Shown here piece after piece: positions 8,426 to 17,028 of a DNA stretch of 31,454 nt. Origin of the DNA: UBA1424 sp041669225. Lineage in GTDB: Bacteria; Bacillota_I; Bacilli_A; RFN20; CAG-826. Below the pieces are notes generated by a model. The model did not search any database and was not told the DNA's origin. It worked only from the letters and a program-made list of their open reading frames with translations. Both the position numbers and the translations under genes were made by a program. Numbering within the stretch: the stretch's first letter is position 1; each line of letters starts with the position of its first letter. The DNA lies in assembly GCA_041669225.1 (NCBI GenBank), contig JBAYBO010000007.1, forward strand, positions 1 to 31,454. The letters are read 5' to 3'.

Positions 8426-8959
8426 ATGAAAAACAACAAACCCCAACCCACCTATGCTGAATTACATAATAAAGCGGTGCGCCTTTATCGCAAGACCGCT
8501 ATTTTCTTGTTGTGGGCCGGAGTTATTTCAATACTGGCAACCGTAATTGGCATTTTCCGTAGTCAAGCCGGTTATGGCATGTCATTAGCCATCAATGTTT
8601 ATATTAATCGTTTAATTGCGACTATTTCACTTCCCGATTATGCTTATTTTCTCATCATTTTTGCCATTTCGATTGCTACCGGAGCTCTGCTTGCCGTTCT
8701 CGGTTTTTTCGCCCAACAAGGTAAAAAAACGTTTTTATTCGTCGGCGCAGCTCTATATCTTGCTGATTTTGCGGTCGTATTTCTCGTCTACGGCGCGAAT
8801 TGGGATACGACCTATGCTTTTACCATCGCGACCCATTTAGTCATTCTCGGGGCTCTTTTAATTGCTATTTACGAATACTTTAATGTGATCGCGATTGAAA
8901 AGCGTTTTCACGGACAAACTACCACAAATCTTCACGAGACCGATGGAACAGAGGAATAA
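8426..8959 (+). CDS. Unrecognised four-helix membrane protein
   Basis: The product has 177 residues and I do not recognise it. A short basic cytoplasmic N-terminus is followed by four hydrophobic segments at about 24-44, 73-96, 102-123 and 130-153, then a polar, acidic C-terminal tail (about 154-177). Both ends are probably cytoplasmic. There is no signal peptide and no catalytic motif. It begins 25 bases after the yqhY-type gene and ends two bases before nusB, so it is cotranscribed with them. No ribosome binding site precedes the ATG. TATTTT sits six bases upstream, so it may depend on coupling or a leaderless transcript. In Bacillus, yqhY and nusB are adjacent with no such gene between them. 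Confidence 0.8.
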   Translation: MKNNKPQPTYAELHNKAVRLYRKTAIFLLWAGVISILATVIGIFRSQAGYGMSLAINVYINRLIATISLPDYAYFLIIFAISIATGALLAVLGFFAQQGKKTFLFVGAALYLADFAVVFLVYGANWDTTYAFTIATHLVILGALLIAIYEYFNVIAIEKRFHGQTTTNLHETDGTEE

Positions 8960-8961
8960 AA

Positions 8962-9372
8962 ATGAATACTAATAACTCACGCAATCAAAATCAAGTTCTC
9001 GCTATGTCGTGCATATATGATTATCTCACGCGCGCTGAAATGGGACACGATATCGACGTCAAGGAACTTCTTGAACGCGTTTGTGATGCTCCTTTTGAAG
9101 ACATCGACACATTTATTTCAGAAGTCGTCATCAAAGTTATCAAGAACCATCAAGTAATTGTTTCTGAATTACAAGCAAATATGAAAAAATGGAAGTTTTC
9201 GCGCTTGAACCGCGTCGCTCAGTCAATCTTGCTTTTGTCGCTTGCTCATTATCGTTTTATCGGTGAAGTAGATCGCGAAGTCGTCATTGATATCGCAGTT
9301 AGAATGGCAAAACGCTATCTTGATAGTGGTGACTATAAATTCATCAATGCCGTCCTTGACAACACACTATGA
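8962..9372 (+). CDS. nusB: Transcription antitermination factor NusB
   Basis: This 136-residue all-helical protein binds boxA RNA with S10 (NusE) and supports antitermination of rRNA operons. The sequence fits the family: an N-terminal RNQNQVLAMSCIYDYL helix, and a conserved C-terminal block with AQSILLLSLAHYRF, VVIDIAVRMAKRYLDSGDYKFINAVLD. Length is normal. The start has a GAGGAA site from the end of the preceding gene. It ends in TGA within ATGA, sharing four bases with the xseA start, which points to translational coupling. The nusB-xseA-xseB-dxs order is that of Bacillus, without folD and ispA. Confidence 0.94.
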   Translation: MNTNNSRNQNQVLAMSCIYDYLTRAEMGHDIDVKELLERVCDAPFEDIDTFISEVVIKVIKNHQVIVSELQANMKKWKFSRLNRVAQSILLLSLAHYRFIGEVDREVVIDIAVRMAKRYLDSGDYKFINAVLDNTL

Positions 9373-10583
9373 AAGCCGGAGAGTTTTACACTGTAACGAG
9401 TTTAAACCGTCATATCAAAGAAATACTTGATGGCGATGCTTCATTGCGCTTTATTCGACTAAAAGGCGAAGTTTCAAATTTAAAGAAATATCCAAGTGGA
9501 CATTTTTATTTCACGCTTAAAGATGAAAATAGTGTTGTCTCGGCCGTCATGTTTTATAACGACGCCTTGCGAATCGGCTTTGACATGAAAGACGGAGATG
9601 AGGTATTAGCTTATGGTTCGATCAGTGTCTACCCCCAACGCGGAAGCTACCAATTATATGTCAATGAAATTGAATTGTTTGGGCAAGGGGCTATTTTAGT
9701 TGAGTTAGAGAAGTTAAAACAAAAACTGAAGGCAGAAGGTTTGTTCGACGAAAGCCGTAAACGTCCGATTCCATCTTTTCCTAAAGCAATTGGCATTATA
9801 TCGGCCTCAGGAAGCGCTGCGATTGAAGACATGATTAAAAACATTCAGCGCCGTTATCCAGTTACCCAAATTTATTTCTTTCCGAGTTTAGTGCAAGGAA
9901 GCGCGGCCCCGAAAGATTTATTAAGAGCTTTTAATCTTTCCAAGACTTATGATTTAACAACGTTAATTATCGGTCGCGGCGGTGGCGCAAGCGAAGATTT
10001 GAATGCCTTTAATGACGAGACTCTTGTTCGTGTTTTAGCAACTAGCCAAGTTCCAATAATTTCGGCTATTGGCCACGAAATTGATTTTACGCTTGTCGAC
10101 TATATTGCCGACCGGCGCGTTTCAACCCCAACCGGAGCGGCCGAACTCGCCACTCCCGATAAACGCGAGATTTATGAAAACTTAAATGAAAGTCTTGAAC
10201 GAATGAGCCTTGCTTTGCAAAATAAGGTTCATGTTTTAAAAGAAAGACTTAGTTTATTATCGAAACGATCATTTTTTGTCGATCCCAAATCGATTTATGA
10301 AAACAAGAGCCGCGATGTCAAAGAATATCGCGTACGTCTTGCCAACGCGATGCAAAACAGTTATCTTATCGCTAATCGCGATGTGAAAGCGTACCGACAA
10401 CGTCTCGAAGCCTTATCCCCTTTTGGAGTGTTGAAGCGCGGATATTCGATTATGTCTGATCAAGAAGGACGTATAATTGACTCAATCAACAAAGTTGAAG
10501 CCGGTCAAAACGTCACGACAACACTTAAAGATGGTATAATTAAATCTCAAGTTAAATCAAAGGAGAGCAAGAAAAATGGCTAA
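9369..10583 (+). CDS. xseA: Exodeoxyribonuclease VII large subunit
   Basis: This 404-residue catalytic subunit of exonuclease VII degrades single-stranded DNA from both ends in repair and recombination. The N-terminal OB-fold carries LKGEVSNLKKYPSGHFYFTLKD (about 28-49). The catalytic core includes the conserved RGGGASEDLNAFNDE, the SAIGHEIDFTLVDYIADRR stretch and TPTGAAELATP. A long coiled-coil segment follows, then a C-terminal domain with LKRGYSIM. The start overlaps the nusB stop by four bases. The end overlaps the start of xseB by eight bases, so large and small subunits are made together. Confidence 0.96.
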   Translation: MKAGEFYTVTSLNRHIKEILDGDASLRFIRLKGEVSNLKKYPSGHFYFTLKDENSVVSAVMFYNDALRIGFDMKDGDEVLAYGSISVYPQRGSYQLYVNEIELFGQGAILVELEKLKQKLKAEGLFDESRKRPIPSFPKAIGIISASGSAAIEDMIKNIQRRYPVTQIYFFPSLVQGSAAPKDLLRAFNLSKTYDLTTLIIGRGGGASEDLNAFNDETLVRVLATSQVPIISAIGHEIDFTLVDYIADRRVSTPTGAAELATPDKREIYENLNESLERMSLALQNKVHVLKERLSLLSKRSFFVDPKSIYENKSRDVKEYRVRLANAMQNSYLIANRDVKAYRQRLEALSPFGVLKRGYSIMSDQEGRIIDSINKVEAGQNVTTTLKDGIIKSQVKSKESKKNG

Positions 10584-10773
10584 AGAAAAAGAAATCAATT
10601 TTGAAAAAATGTTAGCTCGTCTGGAGGAAATTGTTTCAACGATCGAAAGCAAAACTCTCCCGCTTGAACAAAGTATTGCCCTTTATCAAGAAGGAAAAGA
10701 AATCATTAAGACGCTTGAACTATCACTTAAAGAAGCCGAAAGCAAAATTAATGATATTTTAAAAGTTGAATAA
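10576..10773 (+). CDS. xseB: Exodeoxyribonuclease VII small subunit
   Basis: This 65-residue helical protein assembles in several copies on the coiled coil of XseA. It has the family pattern NFEKMLARLEEIVSTIE, LPLEQSIALYQEGKEI and a final helix. Its start lies inside the end of xseA, preceded by AAAGGAGAG, so the two are coupled. The TAA stop is followed by an AT-rich gap of 43 bases before dxs. Confidence 0.94.
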   Translation: MAKEKEINFEKMLARLEEIVSTIESKTLPLEQSIALYQEGKEIIKTLELSLKEAESKINDILKVE

Positions 10774-10816
10774 ATTCAAATACGTAATAATAGTATAAAA
10801 TTAGTATTAAAATAGC

Positions 10817-12697
10817 ATGGAAAAACCAAACAATAAGAAGATTATTGACATCAATCTTAAGGATATTAAAAGTCCGGAATTTTTAAATAATCTCAATTAT
10901 TCTTCTTTAGAAGTTTTAGCAGAAAAGATCCGTTGTGAGATAATCGAAAAAACCAGTGAGTATGGCGGACATCTCTCTAGTAATCTCGGAGTGGTGGAAA
11001 TCACGATTGCTCTTCATCGCATGTTTAATTTTAAATATGATAAGTTAATTTTCGATGTTGGTCACCAGTCCTATACGCACAAAATTCTTACTGGACGTTC
11101 CCTCGAATATTTACGAAACCGTAATGGCGTATCCGGTTTCCAAAAGATTTGCGAGTCATATTATGACTGCTTTGAAGCCGGCCATAGTTCAACATCATTA
11201 AGCGCCGCGCAAGGCTTTGCCTTAAATCGCGATGCGAAAGGCGAAAAGTATGATGTCGTTGCAGTAATTGGCGATGGATCAATCGTCAACGGGTTGGCGT
11301 TTGAAGCCTTGAATAATATTTCCCATCATAATAACAAAGTTATTATCATATTAAATGATAATGAAATGTCGATATCGCGTCCGACAGGCGGGATGGGAAA
11401 ATTCTTTTCTAAAATATCCACGGCATCTGGCTACACAAGATTTAAACTCTCTTATAAGCGTTTTATGTTTAAGACGCGGATGGGGCATGGAATTTATAAT
11501 TTCTCCTCACGAGTTAAAAACGCAATCAAGCGTCGGCTTGTTCCGACGACTTATTTTGATAACATGGGTTTTCAGTATATCGGTTGCGTCGATGGTCATA
11601 ATATTAAGCTGCTCGAAAAGGCTATCACCCGCGCAAAAAGAACTCCAAAGTCGGTCGTACTTCATATTTCGACAACCAAAGGTAAAGGTTATCAATATGC
11701 CGAAAACGACACGACCGGTTATTGGCATGGAGTGACGCCTTTTGAAATCGAAACTGGCAAACCAAAAAATCTCCATCCCGAGCAACTGTCATGGTCGCAT
11801 CTTTTTAGCGATTTACTAACCGAAGTAATGGCCCAACGTAATGACATTGTCATTATTTCACCGGCAACCGTTAAAGGCAGTGGCTTGGAAGACTTATTTG
11901 ACGCATATCCAAAAAGAACTTTTGATGTTGGTATTGCCGAAGGACATGCTCTTACGCTCGCCAGCGGGCTCGCGGTCGCGGGAACTCATCCAATCGTCTC
12001 GGTTTATTCAACTTTCATGCAAAGGGCCTTCGACCAGATTATTCACGATATCGCTCGCATGAATTTAAGTATCACTTTTTTGGTTGATCGCTCTGGGTTA
12101 GTGGGATTAGATGGTGAAACGCATCAAGGCATCTATGATGAATCATTTTTACTTAATACTCCCAATACAATAGTGACCATGCCTTCAAGCGACGAAGAAG
12201 CCAAATGCTTGTTAAACGAGTCACTGAAACAACACGGACCATTCTTTATTCGTTATCCTCGTGATCTTCTTAAGAAGAATCATTTAATTAAAGATGCGAC
12301 ACATGAATTCGGCAAATGGATTATGGAATGCGTTGCCACGGAAAAACGCGTTGCCGTCATTGCCGTCGGTCAGCTATTAAGAAGTCTTAAAGAATTAATT
12401 ATCGATGAAAACCTCAACGTTACTCTAGTAAACGCTTTATATTTAAAACCGCACGATCAAGAAATATTAAGCATGCTATCTCAATACGAAACCCTCGTTA
12501 TTTACGACGCTTACGCGACTGAGTTCGGCTTTGCTTCGTATATAAAAACCAAACTTTGCGAATTATCCTATAAAGGAAACATTAAAACATTTTCGATTCC
12601 CGACGTATTTGTTCCTCAAGCCAAAATATCCGAGCAACTCGAAGAATTTGGCTTACTTCCTAAGCAAGTTATCTCGCAAATCAAAAAGCTGCTATAA
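10817..12697 (+). CDS. dxs: 1-deoxy-D-xylulose-5-phosphate synthase
   Basis: This 626-residue thiamine-diphosphate enzyme joins pyruvate and glyceraldehyde-3-phosphate in the first step of the MEP isoprenoid pathway. ispG, a later step, is also in this window at 29215. The N-terminal domain has FDVGHQSYTHKILTGR (79-94), AGHSSTSLSAAQG (121-133) and the TPP motif from GDGS (152-155) to NDNEMSIS (180-187). The central domain has DRSGLVGLDGETHQG, and the C-terminal transketolase-type domain is complete. No ribosome binding site is seen before the ATG (TATTAA, then six bases, then ATG), although it is the last gene of the yqhY-nusB-xseAB cluster as in Bacillus. It may be read from its own leaderless start or by readthrough. 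A terminator-like hairpin follows. Confidence 0.96.
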   Translation: MEKPNNKKIIDINLKDIKSPEFLNNLNYSSLEVLAEKIRCEIIEKTSEYGGHLSSNLGVVEITIALHRMFNFKYDKLIFDVGHQSYTHKILTGRSLEYLRNRNGVSGFQKICESYYDCFEAGHSSTSLSAAQGFALNRDAKGEKYDVVAVIGDGSIVNGLAFEALNNISHHNNKVIIILNDNEMSISRPTGGMGKFFSKISTASGYTRFKLSYKRFMFKTRMGHGIYNFSSRVKNAIKRRLVPTTYFDNMGFQYIGCVDGHNIKLLEKAITRAKRTPKSVVLHISTTKGKGYQYAENDTTGYWHGVTPFEIETGKPKNLHPEQLSWSHLFSDLLTEVMAQRNDIVIISPATVKGSGLEDLFDAYPKRTFDVGIAEGHALTLASGLAVAGTHPIVSVYSTFMQRAFDQIIHDIARMNLSITFLVDRSGLVGLDGETHQGIYDESFLLNTPNTIVTMPSSDEEAKCLLNESLKQHGPFFIRYPRDLLKKNHLIKDATHEFGKWIMECVATEKRVAVIAVGQLLRSLKELIIDENLNVTLVNALYLKPHDQEILSMLSQYETLVIYDAYATEFGFASYIKTKLCELSYKGNIKTFSIPDVFVPQAKISEQLEEFGLLPKQVISQIKKLL

Positions 12698-12708
12698 GAA
12701 TATATACA

Positions 12709-12746
12709 AACTGGTTAACATAATGTTGTTATCCAGTTCTTTATTA
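12709..12746 (+). terminator. Terminator of dxs that overlaps the dinB promoter
   Basis: AACTGG (12709-12714) pairs with CCAGTT (12733-12738). After one T-T mismatch, TAACA (12716-12720) pairs with TGTTA (12727-12731), leaving a six-base loop. CTTTATTAT follows as a short U-rich tail. The right arm contains the dinB -35. Confidence 0.55.
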
Positions 12747-12754
12747 TCTACAAT
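12726..12754 (+). promoter_or_regulatory. dinB promoter, predicted to give a leaderless mRNA
   Basis: TTGTTA (12726-12731) and TACAAT (12749-12754) are exactly 17 bases apart. The transcription start is expected at about 12761, one base before the dinB ATG at 12762. No LexA/DinR-type box (GAAC-N4-GTTC) is present. Confidence 0.55.
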
Positions 12755-12761
12755 ATAATTG

Positions 12762-13964
12762 ATGAGTAAAATAATTGTGCATATCGATTTAAATGCTTTC
12801 TTCGCAACCGCCGAAGAAATACGCGATTCCTCCTTAATTAATAAACCCGTAATTATCGGAGGCGACGGCCGCAAAGGCATTGTTTCAACCGCCTCATATC
12901 CAGCTCGAAAATTTGGTATTCGCTCGGGTATGCCGACTTTTCAGGCTAAGAGATTATGTCCAAACGTCATTATTTTGCCCGTTGATTTTCGTTATTACGG
13001 ATTGTTATCTCGTGAATTTTTCGCATTCATTCGTCAATATAGCAATAAAGTTGAAAAGGCTTCGGTGGACGAGTGCTATGTTGATATGACCGAAACGCTT
13101 GAAAACGTTAAAGATGTCCGAGCTTTTTTTGTCGAGATGCAAACTAAACTATTACAGAAGACTGGTTTAAAATGTTCGATTGGAGTGGGGCCGACGAAGT
13201 TTTTGGCCAAAATGGCTTCGGATATGAAAAAACCGATGGGCTTGACGATTTTAAGACGCCGTGATATTCCCAAACTTCTTTATCCTCTGCCGATACGTGA
13301 TTTTTATGGCATCGGCCGCAAGACCTCGCCCAAACTCGAAGCAATCGGCGTGAAAACGATTGGCGATTTAGCTAAACGTATTAATAGTGATGATTCCGAA
13401 ATGCATTTGTTGCTTGGCAAATTCTTCTTTGTTATCAAAGACTGGGTTAATGGCTATGGAAACGATGAAGTCGATTTGGAACCTTGGGATCCGAAATCAA
13501 TCGGCAATAGTTCAACTTTTATGCACGACACTGATGATTTTATGGAAATCAAAGAAATGATTTCGACATTGGCCAAAGAAGTGAGCGAACGTGCCCAAAA
13601 CGAGCGCAAACAAGCTTCAACCGTGCAATTAGTTATCAAGGACACGGAATTTAAAACGATAAATCGCTCGATTACCTTTAATCGCCCGACGAATGATTAT
13701 AAAGTTATTTTTGATAAAGCTCTAACTTTGTTAGAAAGACATTATAAAGGTCAACCAATTCGTCTCGTGGGCGTGACATTACAAAAACTAATCGACCCAC
13801 GTGATTTAGTTATTCAGATGTCGCTTTTTGACTATCGTAAACACGAGGAAGAAAGCGAGACCAAACTCCTAATAAACGAATTTAACCGCAAACTTAAGAA
13901 GCCGATGCTTATTCGAGCTAGCGAAGTCGAGCCCGATAAGAAAGGAACTAAAAATGAGAATTGA
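12762..13964 (+). CDS. dinB: DNA polymerase IV (Y-family translesion polymerase)
   Basis: This 400-residue error-prone polymerase copies past lesions. The catalytic acidic residues are present: D9 in HIDLNAFFA, and D103 and E104 in SVDECYVDMT. The finger motif GIVSTASYPARKFGIRSGMP (39-58) matches DinB, and helix-hairpin-helix and little-finger domains follow. QMSLF at 352-356 is a textbook sliding-clamp binding motif. The ATG at 12762 is chosen over the adjoining TTG at 12759 because it gives the normal MSKIIVHID start. No ribosome binding site is present, and the promoter predicts a leaderless mRNA. The gene overlaps xerD by 11 bases. Confidence 0.95.
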   Translation: MSKIIVHIDLNAFFATAEEIRDSSLINKPVIIGGDGRKGIVSTASYPARKFGIRSGMPTFQAKRLCPNVIILPVDFRYYGLLSREFFAFIRQYSNKVEKASVDECYVDMTETLENVKDVRAFFVEMQTKLLQKTGLKCSIGVGPTKFLAKMASDMKKPMGLTILRRRDIPKLLYPLPIRDFYGIGRKTSPKLEAIGVKTIGDLAKRINSDDSEMHLLLGKFFFVIKDWVNGYGNDEVDLEPWDPKSIGNSSTFMHDTDDFMEIKEMISTLAKEVSERAQNERKQASTVQLVIKDTEFKTINRSITFNRPTNDYKVIFDKALTLLERHYKGQPIRLVGVTLQKLIDPRDLVIQMSLFDYRKHEEESETKLLINEFNRKLKKPMLIRASEVEPDKKGTKNEN

Positions 13965-14835
13965 TGATGCAATTGATTTGTTCTTTCAGTATTTAACGGT
14001 CGAAAAAGGTGTTCAACCCCAGACGATCCAAGCCTATGCGAACGATTTAAAGCAATTTTTTAAAACATTTAAGGACAAGGAATCCACTAATGACTTATTA
14101 GTCAGCGATTTAACCGACTTTATTAAGATACAAAGCAGGCTGAATCGTGCTAACGCAACCATTCTTAGAAGACTTTCATCAACAAAGCACTTTTATCGTT
14201 TCTTAGAGAAAGAAAAGCTCCTATCCGATTCCGTTCCAAAAATTGACTCACCACGAGCGATTAAGAAACTTCCCATCTCATTAAGCGTTGAACAAGTCGA
14301 AGAACTCCTAGAAGCTCCTGATTTAGATAAACCAGAAGGTTTGCGCGATCGGGCCATGCTTGAAGTCATGTATTCCTCAGGCCTTCGCGTCAGTGAACTC
14401 ATTAAATTACAACGGTCGCAAGTTAACTTTACTCATGGTATTGTTACCATTTATGGTAAAGGCAACAAGGAAAGACGCGTTCCTATCGGTGAATTCGCCT
14501 TAGAATATCTTGTTAAGTACATTGAAGAGGCAAGAGTTAAAAACGTTGGCAAGAATAATAAGTATCTTTTTCTTAACCGTTATGGAAAAGAACTCTCCCG
14601 TCAGTACTTTTTTCGACAAGTAAAAAAATATGCGACTTATGCCGGTATCAAAGAAGACGTTTCACCGCATACTCTTCGCCATTGCTTTGCTACTCACATG
14701 CTTGATAAGGGAGCCGAGCTAAGAGCGGTGCAAGAGATGCTTGGGCATCAAAATATTGCCACCACGCAAATATATACACACATTACGAGCAATCGCATAT
14801 TGAGCGCGTATGATTTGTATGTCAAACGCAAATAA
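13954..14835 (+). CDS. xerD: Tyrosine recombinase XerD
   Basis: This 293-residue site-specific recombinase resolves chromosome dimers at dif with a XerC partner. An N-terminal SAM-like core-binding domain (about 1-90) is followed by the catalytic domain. All active-site residues are visible: R145 in SSGLRVSEL, K169 in YGKGNKERRV, H239 and R242 in SPHTLRHCFATHML, H265 in LGHQNIATTQ and the nucleophile Y274. XerD is preferred over XerC or a phage integrase because xerD sits directly before deoB (drm), as ripX-drm does in Bacillus, and because no mobile element surrounds it. The start overlaps the end of dinB, with AAGGA upstream. No dif site was identified. Confidence 0.9.
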   Translation: MRIDDAIDLFFQYLTVEKGVQPQTIQAYANDLKQFFKTFKDKESTNDLLVSDLTDFIKIQSRLNRANATILRRLSSTKHFYRFLEKEKLLSDSVPKIDSPRAIKKLPISLSVEQVEELLEAPDLDKPEGLRDRAMLEVMYSSGLRVSELIKLQRSQVNFTHGIVTIYGKGNKERRVPIGEFALEYLVKYIEEARVKNVGKNNKYLFLNRYGKELSRQYFFRQVKKYATYAGIKEDVSPHTLRHCFATHMLDKGAELRAVQEMLGHQNIATTQIYTHITSNRILSAYDLYVKRK

Positions 14836-14843
14836 TATACAAT

Positions 14844-14859
14844 CTTTATGCTAATAAAG
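14844..14859 (+). promoter_or_regulatory. Small hairpin overlapping the deoB ribosome binding site
   Basis: CTTTAT-GCTA-ATAAAG forms a 6-bp stem. Its right arm includes the first bases of the AAGGAG of deoB, so folding would hide part of that site. The stem is weak and may have no function. Confidence 0.3.
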
Positions 14860-14867
14860 GAGTAACT

Positions 14868-16061
14868 ATGAATAAATATAAAAGATTCTTCGTCATTGTT
14901 ATCGATTCTGTCGGAATCGGTGAGATGCCGGACGCCGAAAAATTTGGCGACAAAGGAGCTAATACCCTTGTCCATACCGCTCGTGAAGCGGGGGGTTTAA
15001 AAGTTCCAGTCATGAATTCTCTTGGTCTAGGAGATCTGGCGCCAATTCTGGGCACAAGTATCGTCGAACATCCTAACTCATATGCCCTTCGTTTGCGCGA
15101 AACGAGCGCCGGCAAGGATACGATGACCGGTCACTGGGAAATGATGGGGATTAATACGACAAAACCTTTTCAAACTTTCACCGATACCGGCTTTCCTCAA
15201 TCTTTGATTGATGAGTTAGAAGAAAAGACCGGTCATAAGATTATTGGCAACAAAGCCGCCAGCGGGACGGAGATTCTCGTTGAATTAGGCGAAGAACAAA
15301 TGCGTGATAATTCGTTAATTGTTTATACTTCAGCTGATAGTGTCCTACAAATCGCCGCTCACGAAGAAGTGACGGGCGTCAAAGAGTTATATCGATGCTG
15401 TGATATTGCCCGCGAAGTATGCATGAAACCGGAATATTTTGTCGGTCGCGTCATCGCCCGCCCATTTGTCGGCACGAACAAAAACAACTTTAAAAGAACA
15501 TCAAATCGTCATGATTTAGCTGTTTCGCCAACTGGTACAACAGCTCTCGACATTTTAAAAGATAATGGTTTAATGGTCAGTTCAATTGGCAAAATTAACG
15601 ATATCTTCAATACGATGGGCGTTGTCAAATCTCAAAAAACAGTTTCTAATCGCGACGGCATGAACAAAACCATCGAAGAAGTCAAGAATCACGACTTCAC
15701 TGGTTTATGTTATGTTAACCTAGTCGAGTTCGATAGCGAGTTTGGCCATCGCCGCGATGCTTTGGGCTATGCCGATGCTTTAGAAGAATTCGATATTCAA
15801 TTAGGCGAATTACTCAAAGTTGTCAAAGATGACGATTTAATCATGGTTACGGCTGATCACGGAAACGATCCGACTCATCACGGCACTGATCACACTAGAG
15901 AAAAGGTGCCACTTCTTGTCTACTCAAAGTCAATTAAGAACGGCCGCTATCTTGATGAACGCGAAACATTCGCTGTCATCGGAGCAACAGTTTTAAGAAA
16001 TTACGGATTAAAGAAAACGCCAAATCAAATTGGCGAACCAATCATGGAGATTTTTGAATAA
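14868..16061 (+). CDS. deoB: Phosphopentomutase
   Basis: This 397-residue manganese-dependent enzyme of the alkaline phosphatase superfamily interconverts ribose-1-phosphate and ribose-5-phosphate (and the deoxy forms), feeding nucleoside-derived sugar into the pentose phosphate pathway. The first metal-binding Asp is D13 in IDSVGIGEMPDA. The phosphorylated threonine is T85 in KDTMTGHWEMMG. Further metal ligands are in TADHGNDPTHHGTDHTRE. The lid domain lies in the middle. AAAGGAG six bases upstream fixes the start. It follows xerD by 32 bases in the Bacillus ripX-drm arrangement. The ABC binding-protein gene begins two bases after its stop. Confidence 0.96.
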   Translation: MNKYKRFFVIVIDSVGIGEMPDAEKFGDKGANTLVHTAREAGGLKVPVMNSLGLGDLAPILGTSIVEHPNSYALRLRETSAGKDTMTGHWEMMGINTTKPFQTFTDTGFPQSLIDELEEKTGHKIIGNKAASGTEILVELGEEQMRDNSLIVYTSADSVLQIAAHEEVTGVKELYRCCDIAREVCMKPEYFVGRVIARPFVGTNKNNFKRTSNRHDLAVSPTGTTALDILKDNGLMVSSIGKINDIFNTMGVVKSQKTVSNRDGMNKTIEEVKNHDFTGLCYVNLVEFDSEFGHRRDALGYADALEEFDIQLGELLKVVKDDDLIMVTADHGNDPTHHGTDHTREKVPLLVYSKSIKNGRYLDERETFAVIGATVLRNYGLKKTPNQIGEPIMEIFE

Positions 16062-16062
16062 A

Positions 16063-17015
16063 ATGAAAATTAAAAGTATCATCCTGCCCTTTGTGGCTTT
16101 AACCTTGAGCGCCTGTGTCGGTCCATTAGAAGATATAACGATTCGGACGATTTCTCCGGCCGGAGCGCCATCTCTTGCTTTCTATAATCAAGGAAATAAT
16201 GAAAATTTTGCGACCAACTCGACACCGAGTAATGTTTTGGCGGAGTTTCAGACAACTTACTATAACGCAATTGTCTTCGATTCAATTAATGCTTTAAAAA
16301 GTATCAAAAATAACAATCTTGATTTCAAGTTAGCTAAACTAATAACCGGAGGTAACTTCTATTTAGCAAGTATTAACAAAGATGAGGGTCAGATGCCAAG
16401 TGCTTCTGATGTCGTCGTGTCATTTGGCGAAAATTTGATTCCTGATCTAGTTTATCGAAAATTATCGCAATATTGGGATATCACAAATACTCCTCAATAT
16501 GTCCCTAGCGTCTCAGAAGCATTAGGCGTCCTTAAAACTGGTGTATTCGGAGGCGATCCCGTCGATTTTGTTTTTATCGCCAGCCAGCACTTAACATTGC
16601 TTTAAGCGACCAAACAGCGGCAACTTATGGCAATGTTAAAGTCGTTAAGAATATTCGCCAAGAATGGGAAGAATATACCGGACAAACCGCAATCCCCCAA
16701 GCCGGTTTATTTGTGCGTAATAGTCATTATGAATTAAACCCGATTGTCTTTGAAAATTATGTCGATGATATGGTCGAGCGCATTGATATTGCCATTGATG
16801 ATCCATTGATTGCTAAAGCGGCGCTTGATGAATTTGGCGATGCCCAGACTCAAGCTGGCAAATTTGGATTTAATTCGAATATTATGTTAACCACTCAAGC
16901 TAGCGGAGCGAATGGATTTGGTTTAGTCCGCGGCACCGAAGAAGTCGATATTAACGAATTTCTGACAACGCTAGAATTAGAAACGTTTGATAATTCTTAC
17001 TTTCTTGATTTATAA
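16063..17015 (+). pseudogene. Substrate-binding lipoprotein of an ABC transporter, frameshifted
   Basis: The product would have about 317 residues. It has a lipoprotein signal (LTLSAC, Cys17) and a first stretch TIRTISPAGAPSLAFYNQG like the binding proteins of nitrate/sulfonate/taurine-type importers. The frame is broken. From 16063 it reads to a stop at 16603-16605, while the rest of the protein continues in the -1 frame up to the TAA at 17013-17015. The second part reads PALNIALSDQTAA from about 16584, then KVVKNIRQEWEEYTGQ and further. Adding one base between 16581 and 16582 (GCC-nAG-CCA-GCA) restores a smooth reading (FIA-E/Q-PALNIAL). No slippery heptamer is seen in the right phase. No other damage is present, so this is either a very recent mutation or a sequence error. 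The permease follows 13 bases later. Confidence 0.8.
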
Positions 17016-17028
17016 GGCAAGATTTTAG

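Noticed and set aside
12698..12761. LexA/DinR box before dinB
   Set aside because: The AACAT-A-ATGTT core is similar by eye but lacks the GAAC-N4-GTTC pattern. It is explained by the terminator hairpin.
13954..14835. Phage or integron integrase
   Set aside because: The protein has the short Xer architecture, sits in the xerD-deoB order, and no attachment site or cargo is nearby.
16570..16605. Programmed -1 frameshift in the binding-protein gene
   Set aside because: No X-XXY-YYZ heptamer lies in phase and no clear downstream stem is seen. A missing base explains the reading better.
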